Positions 1-9,043 are shown, numbered from the stretch's first letter. The stretch: 45,898 nt of DNA from an uncultured Clostridia bacterium (GCA_944390955.1 CALXRY010000131.1:1-45898); one strand, 5' to 3'. The notes: generated by a model not told the origin, from the sequence alone. Numbers and translations are program-made.

Positions 1-12
1 AATTTTATTCAT
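1..12 (-). CDS. Start of an unidentified CDS running off the left edge
   Basis: Only four codons (M-N-K-I) are inside the window. A GGAGGATGTC ribosome site sits directly upstream at 13-22. In the same frame an upstream ATG gives M-E-D-V before it. Being downstream of a PcfB-type mobilisation block it could be a transfer gene, but nothing in the visible part identifies it. Confidence 0.35.
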
Positions 13-44
13 GACATCCTCCATTATTACATTCTTGCCCGAAA

Positions 45-83
45 GCGAGTTATGTAATACGGATGTACCGCAACACAACTCGC
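45..83 (-). promoter_or_regulatory. Stem-loop between leader ORF and next gene
   Basis: Bases 45-55 pair with 73-83 (11 bp with one G-U), and an inner helix pairs 58-62 with 68-72 around a five-base loop. There is no T-run after it, so it is not a simple terminator. It lies between the 8-codon ORF and the next ribosome site, so it could control translation or be a protein-binding site. Confidence 0.45.
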
Positions 84-87
84 GGTA

Positions 88-114
88 TTATCTTAATCTC
101 ATATATGCTGTCAT
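88..114 (-). CDS. Possible 8-codon leader peptide
   Basis: A near-perfect ribosome site (AAGGAGGTGATAAG, 115-128) precedes ATG and eight codons (MTAYMRLR) ending in TAA. A strong stem-loop follows at once at 45-83, then the ribosome site of the next gene. This is the layout of a translational attenuator or leader, but a degraded start of an older gene is just as possible. Function is inferred from layout only. Confidence 0.35.
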   Translation of the reverse strand: MTAYMRLR

Positions 115-217
115 CTTATCACCTCCTTAAATCCCGATTTATCTACGAGTACATTATACCGCAAAACAGGCAGAAAAGCAATCCTTTCGGACTGATTTCT
201 GCCTTTTGCACAAAGGG

Positions 218-3200
218 TTATTTCACCCAAACTTCGTTATTTGCAGAGGTAACAGCCTTATGGTTATTACAGGATTCTGCTACATCAAAGAAATACCACA
301 TATTACTGTCGGTTACATCGGTAAAACGGTTAAGCTTTGTAAAGTTATCCTTTACATATTCCTTGTCTGCAACCCTGCCTGTTGCACGGTTGACAACAGT
401 AACAACCTCTGCACGGGTAATGTCGTTATCACCACGGAATGAGCCGTCGCTGTAGCCGTTGAGCCAGCCGATATTCTTCGCAAAGGCAATATCCGAGTAT
501 GCCCAATATGAGCTTGCAACATCGGTATATTTTACGGTATTGCTCTTTTTGTTTACATCATTGAAAAGGTCATAGTATCTTACCGTCATAGCAACAAACT
601 CTGCTCTTGTAACCGATGCATCGGGTTTGAATGTTCCGTCATTATAGCCGTTTATGACATTGTATTTTTCAAGATAACCGATATATGAAGAATACCATTC
701 TTTACTTGATACATCAACAAATGAAGATTTACCACTTATGGTTTCGCCTTTTGCTTCAGCAATAAGTCTTGCAAATATAGCTGCTGCTTCAGCTCTTGAC
801 ATATTGCTGTCCGGCTTGAAAGTACCATCACCATAGCCTACAATATATGCCTTATGCTCCGTTGCCGGAAGTGTCAGCATACCGTTCTTATCTGTTGTTC
901 CTGTCGCTGTGCCGTTTTTGCGGTCTTTGAGTGTAACCGTTGTGCCAGCCTTTGCAGTGCCTTTGCTGTCCGTTACGGTTACAGTGTAGTAGTTCTCACT
1001 GTCAATCACTTTACCTGTGGGAAGTGTAATGGTTACACTGCCCTTACTGTCAACGGATTTTGTTACAGATACAGTCTTCCCGTCCTTATCTGTTACCTTG
1101 ACATTAACTGTTGAATAGCTGCTGTAGCTTCCGCCGCCACCGCCGGAGCTGCCGCCTGATGAGGAACCGCCACCGCTTGAAGTTTTAACGGGCAGAGTTA
1201 CCTTGCCGTTTGCATCTGTTGATGCGGTCTTTTCTGTTGTTTTGTCCTTGATTGTTACAGATACGCCCTTTACGGCATTTCCGTCTTTATCAAGTACGGT
1301 TACTGTTGTCTGATTGGCGGTGGTAAGAGTATGTGTTTCGGGAAGTGTAACATAAACCTTTCCGTCTTTGATTTCGATAAACGCACCTGTGATAATACCT
1401 TTAGTATCATTTACCTTGACGATATAAGAGATAGTTTCAATTTCGCCCAGCTTATCCTCAACACCGTCACCATCTGTATCTTCGCCTTTGCCCGGTTTTT
1501 CTTCGGTAATGTCCGAGCTGCCGTTATCATCGGTAATATCCTCTGAAAGTGGAGGGAATACGGCTTTTCCATCTGCATTTGTAATACCTGTTAAGATTTT
1601 AGTTTCTACGCCCTCAACATACAATTCGGAAACAATAACTTGTATATCTTTTACAGCCGTATTATCAGCCTTTTTCGCAACTGTTATTGTAACTCTGTTT
1701 GCATAATCGAATTTGATGTTTTCGGGAAGTATAACAGAAATATTTTCAGCAGTATTTACTGTTCCGTCCTCGTTTTTAACTTCGGCATTGTAGGTTATAT
1801 GTGCCTTTTCAATAGCTCCGAGTTCATTTTTTACAGTAACAATAAAGCCGTTTACTTCGCTGTAGCCGTTGAAATCTGTAATATCAACATTTGTGGGCGG
1901 AACGGTCGCTTTGCCGTTTTCGTCCGTAACATTACTTTCCGTATTTTCTGCTTTATCCGTAAAAATCACTGTTATATCCTTAACAGGCTTATCCTCGCTG
2001 TCTGTTATAGTTGCAGTAATTCGATTTGTAACGTCAATCAATACACCCTCCGGAAGCATAACATTTATCTGTCCTTCACCGATAGTAACAAAGGTGTTTT
2101 CAATCGGCTTTGTTTCATCTGTGACTAACACATTGTACCCGTTTACAACAGCCTTGCCCTCGCTGTCCGTCATATCTTCGGAAAGAGGAGGTACAACGAT
2201 AGTACCGTTTTCATCTGTGTTTGCTGTATATGATTTGTCTGCAACATCGTTTACTGTTACATTAACCTCTGCAACAGGCTTGCCGATTGAGTCAAGTACA
2301 GTTACGGTAATTCTGTTTGCATAGCTGATTGTCTTTTCATCGGGCAGCGTTACATTGATTGTGCCGTCCTCATTATGCTTGACATAGGCATTGGGAATTA
2401 CGCCGATTTCATCATTCACGATCACATTGATATTATCAATATTAACCTTTCCGTTCTCGTCCGTGTATCCGTCCGAAGCAGTGGGAAGCGTAATCTTGCC
2501 GTACATATCTGTGCTGCCTTTTTCCATAAAGTCTGCATCGCCGATTGCAATTACTGTAATGCCTTCCTGAGCCTCTCCGTTGTGGTCGGTTACGGTTACG
2601 ATTACCGGATTTTCTCTTGTGGGCTTGATACCGTCCGGCAAATCAACAACAATGTTATTGCTCTCTCCGATATGAATGTCGCAGTTCGGAATAACAACAT
2701 TGGTCTTATCGGTAACGGTTACAACAAAGGTATTCTTTTTATCTCCGTCCTCGTTTCCGATTGTGCCGTTGTCATCGCCCGTGCTGCTCTGATTGTTCGG
2801 CACAACAAGCTGTCCGTTTGCATCCGTCGAGCCTGTTGCGGCATTGTTGTTGGTATCATAAATAAAGATACGCAAATCATCTGCCGGCTCCTGTGTATCC
2901 GTAAAGAAGGCTGTGATTGTGGTACGGTCTGCAAAGTCAAGCAGTCTGCCTTCGGGGAGCTTGATTGTAACATTGTCGTTTGCATCAATGCTGATTTCAC
3001 TGTCAAAGACAGGCTTTCCGTCCTTATCGGTCAAGATAATTGAGAAATTGCCCACCTGTGCGTTGCCGTCCTCATCAGAATTATCCTTGTCGATAAGCTG
3101 TGCAATTTCCACTGTCTGCAAAATCTCGCCGCAACGTTTACATTCAATATGCTTTTCTCCACTGTGTTCAATCGTTGCTTCGGTGTCAACAATCCATTCT

Positions 3201-5710
3201 GTCGGCTGATGTCCGAGCGCTTCTCTGTAATTGCTCTTGTAGGTATCTCCACAAACAGAGCATACAAAGGTGCTGAATCCGAGTTCAAGACAGGTAGGCT
3301 CTGTAACGGTTTCCTCATAGCTGTGTGCCGCTTTGTCAGTATAATTATCCGTATAGCTTGCTCCGCAGTCAGGGCAAGTGTGAGTTGTAAAACCGATTGA
3401 TGTGCAGGTCGGCTCTGTTACAACAGCCTTATATGCGTGTGATAATTTATCTGTATAATTGCCCTTGTATTCATCACCGCAGTCATCGCACTTGAATATG
3501 GAATATCCCATCTCGGTGCAAGTCGGAGCAATGACTGTTTCGATATAGTGATGCTCCTTGCTGTCTGTGTAATCACCTATATATGACTTTCCGCAGTCGG
3601 GGCAAGTATATACGGCATAGCCGTGTTCGGTGCAAGTAGGCTCTACGGTTTCTTTGTTATAGTTATGCTCCAGCATATCGGTATAATTGCCTACATAGCT
3701 GTCACCGCAGTCGGCACAGGTAAAGGTCGAAAATCCCATAGAAGTACAAGTCGGATGTGTTATATCTTCCTTGTAATTATGAGCAAGTTTTTCCGTGTAA
3801 TCGGAAACATATTCATCATCACAGTTTTTGCAGGAATATGTTGTATAGCCGTGACTTGTACAAGTAGGAGCTGTTACGGTCTTTTTGTAATCGTGTTCTG
3901 CTTTGTCCGTATAATCGCCTGTGTAGGTATCGCCGCAGTCATGGCAAGTATATACGGTATATCCCATTGAGGTACAAGTCGGCGCAATTACCTTACTGTC
4001 ATAGTGATGTCCTGTCGGAAGCTCCAAAACTGTATCACATACAGTACATCTTTGAGGTTCTGTGCAAGTTGCAGCAGTTCCGGGAGTGTGTCCGTTTACG
4101 TTTGTTGCCTTAATCATCTTTTCCGTGCAACCGTCATTTAGGCAATGATACTCAATAACGCCCTCTGCGTCGCAAGTGGAGTTGGTAACGGTATGTCCCT
4201 CGTCCCACTTGTGTCCCAAAGGCTCTGTATAGTCGCTTACATAATGGTAATCGCACATTGTACAGGTATGTGTGGTGTAGCCCTTTTCTGTACAAGTCGG
4301 CTCTTTTGTGATATGCTCGTATGCGTGGGATATAATCGGTGTAATATCGGTTATGTAATTATCTCCGCACACCTCACAGATATGCTCCGTATAGCCTGTC
4401 ATTCTGCAAGTGGGGTTATGCTTTACTGTCTTATAGCTGTGAGCTGCTACGGGTGTTGTTTCCTCATAGAAATCTCCGCAGTCTGAACACAGCCATAATT
4501 TCAGACCGCCCTGCTTACAAGTAGCTTCTCTTATGGTAACTGCCTTGTAATTATGTCCCTTTGCAGGCGTATAATTTCTTTTCTGAAGATCTCCGCAGCC
4601 TTCGCACTGCCAGCGTTCATATCCCAAGTTCTCACAGCTCGGTGCAACGGTTTCAAGATAATGATAATCGTGTTCATGTGCCGGAGGGATAACAATAATT
4701 GTGTTTCCGCTGTCGCTGCTGTCGGTTTCATTATCATCATTTACAAGCCATACATAAGAAACGCCGTTTTCGGTCATTGTTTCTCCGGCATAGCTGTAAT
4801 TGATTTTATAGTACACCGTATAATATCCCGCCTGTGTGTAGTTTGGTGCAGAAGTCTTGGTGCAACTATCGGCAGTATCACCATAACGGATACTTGTTTT
4901 AACACCGCTGTCCGAAAGGTCGGAAACGGTCAGCGTATGAGCTTCGCCGTCTGCTGTTCCGTAATAGGAAGCCACAACGGATTTTGCAGTTACATATTCG
5001 CTTGTTTCATATCCGCAGTCATCGCATTTTTCAGCAACATAAAAGCGGTTATTTCCGAGCTGTGCATCTACGCTTTCCGTAAAATCGTGTGATTCAAGTC
5101 CCCTTGACGCTCTTGCAAATGTGCCTTTGCAGAACTTGCAGTATTCGCCTCGTTTTAATGTAGTTAAATGCCTGCCTTCATCATACGGCTCGTATGTGGT
5201 GGCGTCAAAGTCTAAGAAAAAGTTGTGGTCGCAGCTGTTTAAGCTATATACATTGTTATTAAAGTCATAATCTGTAGGACCGTCACCAGAGTTTATCGTT
5301 CCGCAGGTCTGACATACAGCCTTTGTGAAATGATACCCCGTATAATACGCATCAATTCCGGGAGTGCCGTTATCAAGATTTCCTTTTGAAACACCGTCTA
5401 TGCAAGTTCCGTCTGAATATCTTACACCTCGGTTAAGTGCTGTTTCTCCCGTTTTTGTGTATTCGGGAACACGATATGTAAGTACGCTTGTGAATTTCTT
5501 GCAGACATTGCAATACTGTGTTTCGTTTGTGATAGTGGCGTTTACATCAAGCTCGTTGGTACGATTGTTTGATGACAGCCAATTATCCGCCGGATCGACA
5601 TATTCATTGGACTGTGCCGCAAAGACCGACACAGGAAGTGTGCCTGCGATAATAACGAGCGCAAGCATCATTGAAATAACTGATTTCATAGAAAAATGTT
5701 TGGTTTTCAT
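218..5710 (-). CDS. Secreted SLH-domain surface protein with Cys-pair repeats and Ig-like repeats (1830 aa)
   Basis: The protein begins with a signal peptide of about 31 residues (basic start, hydrophobic core, VFAA cleavage site). Residues about 345-875 hold about 13 repeats of roughly 44 aa with the pattern PTC..GY..Y.C..CG..Y....T..H.Y, each with three cysteines. Residues about 885-1610 hold about seven Ig-like or CNA-B-like repeats of the type VTVTD..G, ending with ..T.ANGK..LP. A Gly/Ser linker near residue 1520 precedes the last of these. Three SLH motifs (GYGDGTFKP, GYNDGTFKP, GYSDGSFRG) at about 1620-1830 should anchor the protein to cell-wall polymers. The start has AAGGAG upstream. 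The gene lies directly downstream of the PcfB-like gene in the ICE, so it is probably cargo such as an adhesin or mating-contact protein. Ligand unknown; the Cys pairs look metal-binding or disulfide-forming. Confidence 0.85.
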   Translation of the reverse strand: MKTKHFSMKSVISMMLALVIIAGTLPVSVFAAQSNEYVDPADNWLSSNNRTNELDVNATITNETQYCNVCKKFTSVLTYRVPEYTKTGETALNRGVRYSDGTCIDGVSKGNLDNGTPGIDAYYTGYHFTKAVCQTCGTINSGDGPTDYDFNNNVYSLNSCDHNFFLDFDATTYEPYDEGRHLTTLKRGEYCKFCKGTFARASRGLESHDFTESVDAQLGNNRFYVAEKCDDCGYETSEYVTAKSVVASYYGTADGEAHTLTVSDLSDSGVKTSIRYGDTADSCTKTSAPNYTQAGYYTVYYKINYSYAGETMTENGVSYVWLVNDDNETDSSDSGNTIIVIPPAHEHDYHYLETVAPSCENLGYERWQCEGCGDLQKRNYTPAKGHNYKAVTIREATCKQGGLKLWLCSDCGDFYEETTPVAAHSYKTVKHNPTCRMTGYTEHICEVCGDNYITDITPIISHAYEHITKEPTCTEKGYTTHTCTMCDYHYVSDYTEPLGHKWDEGHTVTNSTCDAEGVIEYHCLNDGCTEKMIKATNVNGHTPGTAATCTEPQRCTVCDTVLELPTGHHYDSKVIAPTCTSMGYTVYTCHDCGDTYTGDYTDKAEHDYKKTVTAPTCTSHGYTTYSCKNCDDEYVSDYTEKLAHNYKEDITHPTCTSMGFSTFTCADCGDSYVGNYTDMLEHNYNKETVEPTCTEHGYAVYTCPDCGKSYIGDYTDSKEHHYIETVIAPTCTEMGYSIFKCDDCGDEYKGNYTDKLSHAYKAVVTEPTCTSIGFTTHTCPDCGASYTDNYTDKAAHSYEETVTEPTCLELGFSTFVCSVCGDTYKSNYREALGHQPTEWIVDTEATIEHSGEKHIECKRCGEILQTVEIAQLIDKDNSDEDGNAQVGNFSIILTDKDGKPVFDSEISIDANDNVTIKLPEGRLLDFADRTTITAFFTDTQEPADDLRIFIYDTNNNAATGSTDANGQLVVPNNQSSTGDDNGTIGNEDGDKKNTFVVTVTDKTNVVIPNCDIHIGESNNIVVDLPDGIKPTRENPVIVTVTDHNGEAQEGITVIAIGDADFMEKGSTDMYGKITLPTASDGYTDENGKVNIDNINVIVNDEIGVIPNAYVKHNEDGTINVTLPDEKTISYANRITVTVLDSIGKPVAEVNVTVNDVADKSYTANTDENGTIVVPPLSEDMTDSEGKAVVNGYNVLVTDETKPIENTFVTIGEGQINVMLPEGVLIDVTNRITATITDSEDKPVKDITVIFTDKAENTESNVTDENGKATVPPTNVDITDFNGYSEVNGFIVTVKNELGAIEKAHITYNAEVKNEDGTVNTAENISVILPENIKFDYANRVTITVAKKADNTAVKDIQVIVSELYVEGVETKILTGITNADGKAVFPPLSEDITDDNGSSDITEEKPGKGEDTDGDGVEDKLGEIETISYIVKVNDTKGIITGAFIEIKDGKVYVTLPETHTLTTANQTTVTVLDKDGNAVKGVSVTIKDKTTEKTASTDANGKVTLPVKTSSGGGSSSGGSSGGGGGSYSSYSTVNVKVTDKDGKTVSVTKSVDSKGSVTITLPTGKVIDSENYYTVTVTDSKGTAKAGTTVTLKDRKNGTATGTTDKNGMLTLPATEHKAYIVGYGDGTFKPDSNMSRAEAAAIFARLIAEAKGETISGKSSFVDVSSKEWYSSYIGYLEKYNVINGYNDGTFKPDASVTRAEFVAMTVRYYDLFNDVNKKSNTVKYTDVASSYWAYSDIAFAKNIGWLNGYSDGSFRGDNDITRAEVVTVVNRATGRVADKEYVKDNFTKLNRFTDVTDSNMWYFFDVAESCNNHKAVTSANNEVWVK

Positions 5711-5755
5711 AAAGTTAAAATCTCCTTTTCAAAATATATTTTTGTTTATGTATCA

Positions 5756-5783
5756 GAAAAGCCGCCATAATTTACGGCGGCTC
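5756..5783 (-). terminator. Rho-independent terminator after the PcfB-like gene
   Basis: On the minus strand, GCCGCCGTAAATTATGGCGGC is followed by TTTTCTG. The stem lies 30 bases past the PcfB-like stop codon and only about 45 bases before the SLH protein start. The SLH gene therefore depends on read-through or on a promoter hidden in this short gap. Confidence 0.75.
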
Positions 5784-5812
5784 CCGATAGCGTGGATATT
5801 CGATTTTCAAAA

Positions 5813-6511
5813 TCAACCCCTGCCTTTCTGTTTGTTCTTTTTCTTTTTACGATTGCCATTGTGTGGCTGAGTATGCTGCACGGACTTTTCGGGAGCAGCC
5901 TTTTTCTTTTGCGCCTGTTCGGCTTTTATCTCCTCAATTTTTTTACGCACCGAGGGTTTAGTACCGCTGTCCGTTTTTGCCGTACCCTCGAATGAGGTAG
6001 ATTTGCTCCCGTGCGGATTTTCGCTTGCTTTCTCCGCACGGGTTTGTCGGTTTTTTGAAGAATTATCCTTTTCCTTTGAGTGTTCTTCATTCACCGGCGT
6101 TTCGGGCTGTTCCGGTGCTTCCGGCTCAACCTCCTGTTCAGGTGCGGAATATCCGAGCTTTTCCATAATGTAATTAAGCCTTGGAATATCATCGTGAAAG
6201 GCGATAATATCGCATAAGCCGTTGTCGTTCGTCTTGTCCGCAACAGGACGGTACATTATGCCGTAGTTGTGTGCTTCTGTATTGAATTTTTTGAGGTCTG
6301 CTTCTTTAATCTGCATAATACAAAGCTGCTTGCCTGTTTTAAGCATTTGCTTGAGCTTTGTAACACCCTCGGTCTTTCCGTCATCCTTTACCAGCGCCAT
6401 TACGATAGCGGCAAGATTTTTTGCACCGAGTGCAGTAAGCTTTACCGCCGACTCGGTAATCTGTATACCTTCCTTTACCATTAAATCAGCGACTTCGCCG
6501 CTTGTGTTCAT
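5813..6511 (-). CDS. pcfB: PcfB-like conjugation protein (DUF3801)
   Basis: This 232-aa protein has a globular N-terminal half with the PcfB/DUF3801 pattern: an early LTALGAKNLAA helix and a LKTGKQLCIMQI segment. A long low-complexity charged tail begins near residue 128, rich in E, K and P, and ends in a Lys/Arg cluster. PcfB proteins are relaxase partners of the pCF10-type conjugation system. The start has GGAGCTGATGAAAG upstream and overlaps the relaxase end by 26 bases, so the two are probably translationally coupled. The expected next gene, the VirD4-type coupling protein, is not next to it; the SLH protein gene is. Confidence 0.75.
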   Translation of the reverse strand: MNTSGEVADLMVKEGIQITESAVKLTALGAKNLAAIVMALVKDDGKTEGVTKLKQMLKTGKQLCIMQIKEADLKKFNTEAHNYGIMYRPVADKTNDNGLCDIIAFHDDIPRLNYIMEKLGYSAPEQEVEPEAPEQPETPVNEEHSKEKDNSSKNRQTRAEKASENPHGSKSTSFEGTAKTDSGTKPSVRKKIEEIKAEQAQKKKAAPEKSVQHTQPHNGNRKKKKNKQKGRG

Positions 6512-7850
6512 CTTTCATCAGCTCCTTATCTGCCTGTTCCTGCAAAGCCATAGCCTGCCGTTTTTTCTCGGCAATTTTGTATGAGTCTTTAAAAATGGCT
6601 TTGCACATTCTGATTTCCTTCCGGAGTTCGTTAAGCTCCGTATTGATTGCTTTCGCTTTTTCCTTGACATCATCACAATTTTCATCAGTCCTTTCATCGT
6701 ACAGCTTTTTACGCTGCGTAATTAAAATATCAATTTCAACCTCCCTGCTTTGCTGATATTTCTGTAACTGTTCGCCCGTTTCAATATCGTGTGAAAACAA
6801 AAATTTGAACTGCTTCTGATAGCGGTCAAACTTTATCATCTCCTCACGCATAAAAAATGACACCCTTTGCGGTGTCTGCTTACGCTGTATTTTTTTGAAC
6901 AGATATAGGTAGTGGAAGTAGAGTGCCATAAAACCTTTCAATTTTTTACCCTTGACATTTTTAAGACTGCCTCGGAATTTATATTGCTTTTTCGGCATCT
7001 CTGACGGTGCAGCCGTAATGATACCGTTACGGGTTGCGATAATTCTTTCCAAAATTTCTGCTTCGCTGTAACCTTCACCGAGATTATCAAGACGCATCGG
7101 GCGTTTTGCGTTCGGTGCTATTATGGAGGTGTATTTGATATTCGGTCCCTTGCGGTGAACGACAAAACCACGTTTTTTTAAGTTTTGCCAAAACTGCTCC
7201 ATAGTGTAAGAGCATTTTATAATCTCGTCAATATCCCTGCGGATACTGCCACGGATGGTCGGTCTACCTTGCTTTAACGCCAGCCATTCGCCGTAGTGCA
7301 TACCTCGCCGTTGGGGATGTTCAATTACCGACAAAAAGTTTTCACGGCAGATTTGGTCGGATATTCCTCGAATGTCTATAAAGTAGTCCTTGAAATTATT
7401 TCGGTATTTGTAACCGTCAAGATATGAAACGGCATTTATGATGATGTGGTTATGCAAATGCTTGTGGTCGAGATGCGTTGCGACAACAACCTCGTATTTA
7501 TCCGCAAACAAACGCTCCGCAAGCTCAAGCCCGCATTTATGAGCAATCTCCGGCGTTGTTTCAAAATCCTTGAAGGACTGTACCAAGTGATAAGCAAGAA
7601 CGGAATTTTTGCGCCCGGCTTTCCCGAAAAACTCTTGTGTTTCCATCATTTCCGAAAATGCTTTGTCTACCGTGCAGTTGTACGCTTTCACATACTTGCA
7701 CTGTTCCGTCTTGTCATTGTTCTTGATATATTTTATTACACCCTCGACTGCTTCAATGTCAGGCTGCAAAGTCGTCTTATCGGGATTTGCAATGTATTTA
7801 AGGCTTGTGTCAAGTCTTGATTTGACCGACCATATTTTTGTAATTGCCAT
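6486..7850 (-). CDS. Relaxase / mobilisation nuclease, MOBP type (454 aa)
   Basis: The enzyme should nick oriT and lead the strand into the recipient. The three-histidine metal motif is visible near residue 130 as HLDHKHLHNHIIIN, with conserved lead-in residues (ANPDKT, LAYHLVQSF). A candidate catalytic tyrosine lies in the N-terminal 20-60 residues, but I cannot fix which one. The C-terminal third is basic and coiled-coil-like (ERRTDEN, KEIRMCKAIF), as in related relaxases. The ATG overlaps the MobC stop as TGATG, so the two are coupled. It is followed by the PcfB-like gene. Full length for this family. Confidence 0.9.
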   Translation of the reverse strand: MAITKIWSVKSRLDTSLKYIANPDKTTLQPDIEAVEGVIKYIKNNDKTEQCKYVKAYNCTVDKAFSEMMETQEFFGKAGRKNSVLAYHLVQSFKDFETTPEIAHKCGLELAERLFADKYEVVVATHLDHKHLHNHIIINAVSYLDGYKYRNNFKDYFIDIRGISDQICRENFLSVIEHPQRRGMHYGEWLALKQGRPTIRGSIRRDIDEIIKCSYTMEQFWQNLKKRGFVVHRKGPNIKYTSIIAPNAKRPMRLDNLGEGYSEAEILERIIATRNGIITAAPSEMPKKQYKFRGSLKNVKGKKLKGFMALYFHYLYLFKKIQRKQTPQRVSFFMREEMIKFDRYQKQFKFLFSHDIETGEQLQKYQQSREVEIDILITQRKKLYDERTDENCDDVKEKAKAINTELNELRKEIRMCKAIFKDSYKIAEKKRQAMALQEQADKELMKDEHKRRSR

Positions 7851-8158
7851 CAGCGCACACTCCTTACAAGCCGCATAATTTCATCTTGCATTTTGAGGAC
7901 TTCTTCAATTTTATCTGCTGAAATATGTCTTTCGGCATTTGCGATATGCGCTATCTGATTTATGTTGTTGCCCACAGCATTTATCTCACGCAGCAGCTTT
8001 ACATATTCATCAGGCGGACGGGGACGAATAACACTACCCATAATCAGCTTGCGGATAAAAGCACCTACACTAAGTCCTGCAACAGCGGTCTGCTTTACAA
8101 GGTGCTGTTTCTCTGCATCCGATAAATATACAAGAACTCCATTTTGTCTGTTTCTCAA
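7850..8158 (-). CDS. mobC: MobC-like relaxosome accessory protein (about 102 aa)
   Basis: The protein has the usual plan of small mobilisation accessory proteins: an N-terminal ribbon-helix-helix-like part (GVLVYLSDAEKQHL, then AGLSVGAFIRKLIMG), a middle LLREINAVGNNINQIAHIAN motif typical of MobC, and a C-terminal helix. It should bind oriT and help the relaxase. I chose the TTG at 8158, which has GAGGTG six bases upstream; a GTG at 8167 would overlap that ribosome site. It overlaps the relaxase start by three bases. The probable oriT lies just upstream. Confidence 0.8.
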   Translation of the reverse strand: MRNRQNGVLVYLSDAEKQHLVKQTAVAGLSVGAFIRKLIMGSVIRPRPPDEYVKLLREINAVGNNINQIAHIANAERHISADKIEEVLKMQDEIMRLVRSVR

Positions 8159-8169
8159 AAAAATCACCT

Positions 8170-8320
8170 CTTTTCATAGTGCCGACGGGCGGGGTATTAG
8201 GGGCATAAGCCACTAACAAGCGGGCTTTTGTATAGACAAATGCCGTGCTTGCTAATACAAATGCTCACGCATTTGTCCCGTCCGCCTGCGGCTTAATTCT
8301 TTCCGGTGGGAAAGCTTCAT
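8170..8320. other. Candidate origin of transfer (oriT)
   Basis: This gap lies between the MobC-like gene and the Cys-rich protein gene. It contains a perfect 8-bp inverted repeat with a four-base loop at 8257-8276 (ACAAATGC..GCATTTGT), another ACAAATGC half at about 8236, and an imperfect inverted repeat pairing AACAAGCGGGC (about 8216) with the GCCGTGCTTGCT segment (about 8242). Stacked inverted repeats directly upstream of mobC-relaxase genes are the normal place and form of oriT. The nic site cannot be assigned by eye. Confidence 0.55.
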
Positions 8321-8321
8321 T

Positions 8322-9011
8322 TTACAGTGTGCAGCTGTCCTTGTAAGGACAGTCCTCACATTCGTGTCCGACACACTCGCTGCCGGTTTCTTCAAAACCA
8401 TAATCATCATAGTCATCTTCATCATCTGCAACATCATCGAGGTTGCTTTTGTATTCGGAAATGATTTCGCCGTATTCGCACTCATCACATTTATTATTAC
8501 ATTCGGTGTTGTAGCAAAGTGATTCGGCAATAACATATTCAATATGTGCGATAAATTCATCTTCATAAAATTGATAGCCGAATTTATACAATCCGTCTTT
8601 CAGATAGCATCTGTAAATGACAGCCTCAAATTTGTCCCCGACACACACTTTCGTATCGTAAAAATATGTAACCGCAAGCGTCATATCGTCAAGTAGCCAT
8701 AATTCATATCCCTCGGTTATATCACTTAAAGTAGAATTAAATCCCGTAGGAGTTGCTTTGAGTAAAAACCCGTTTTTATCAAAAATTGGGTTTGTATCAT
8801 AGCGGTGATTAAGATGTTCGTTGCTGTTTCCGTATGCTTCAAATGTATAAACGGGTTTGAAACGAAAATACATAACCGGATCAAAATCTTCGGGCACAGC
8901 CTTTTCCACATCGTATGCAATATCTTCGGCAAAAGAGAAGATTTCCCGGTGCAATAAGCACAGCTTTTCAAGTGAGCGTACAAACGCATCTCTGTTGTAA
9001 TTTGTGTTCAT
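8322..9011 (-). CDS. Uncharacterised ICE protein with Cys-rich acidic C-terminus (229 aa)
   Basis: I do not recognise the family. The N-terminal two thirds are a soluble alpha/beta sequence (FAEDIAYDVEKAVPEDFDPVM). The C-terminal part has two cysteine clusters, CNTECNNKCDEC and CVGHECEDCPYKDSC, around an Asp-rich stretch (DDVADDEDDYDDYG), suggesting metal binding. I chose the ATG at 9011, which has GATGAGG 9-10 bases upstream. Longer frames reach 9128 but would run back through the upstream terminator. It sits between that terminator and the oriT candidate. Confidence 0.75.
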   Translation of the reverse strand: MNTNYNRDAFVRSLEKLCLLHREIFSFAEDIAYDVEKAVPEDFDPVMYFRFKPVYTFEAYGNSNEHLNHRYDTNPIFDKNGFLLKATPTGFNSTLSDITEGYELWLLDDMTLAVTYFYDTKVCVGDKFEAVIYRCYLKDGLYKFGYQFYEDEFIAHIEYVIAESLCYNTECNNKCDECEYGEIISEYKSNLDDVADDEDDYDDYGFEETGSECVGHECEDCPYKDSCTL

Positions 9012-9043
9012 TTTTATTACCTCATCTTTCATAATTTTATATA

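Noticed and set aside
1640-2324. Plus-strand open frames of 151-162 codons opposite the SLH gene
   Set aside because: They follow the repeat structure of the minus-strand gene and have no start signals; they are shadows.
3080-4680. CRISPR-like array from regular repeats
   Set aside because: The repeats are degenerate, codon-phased and inside an open frame; there are no unique spacers.
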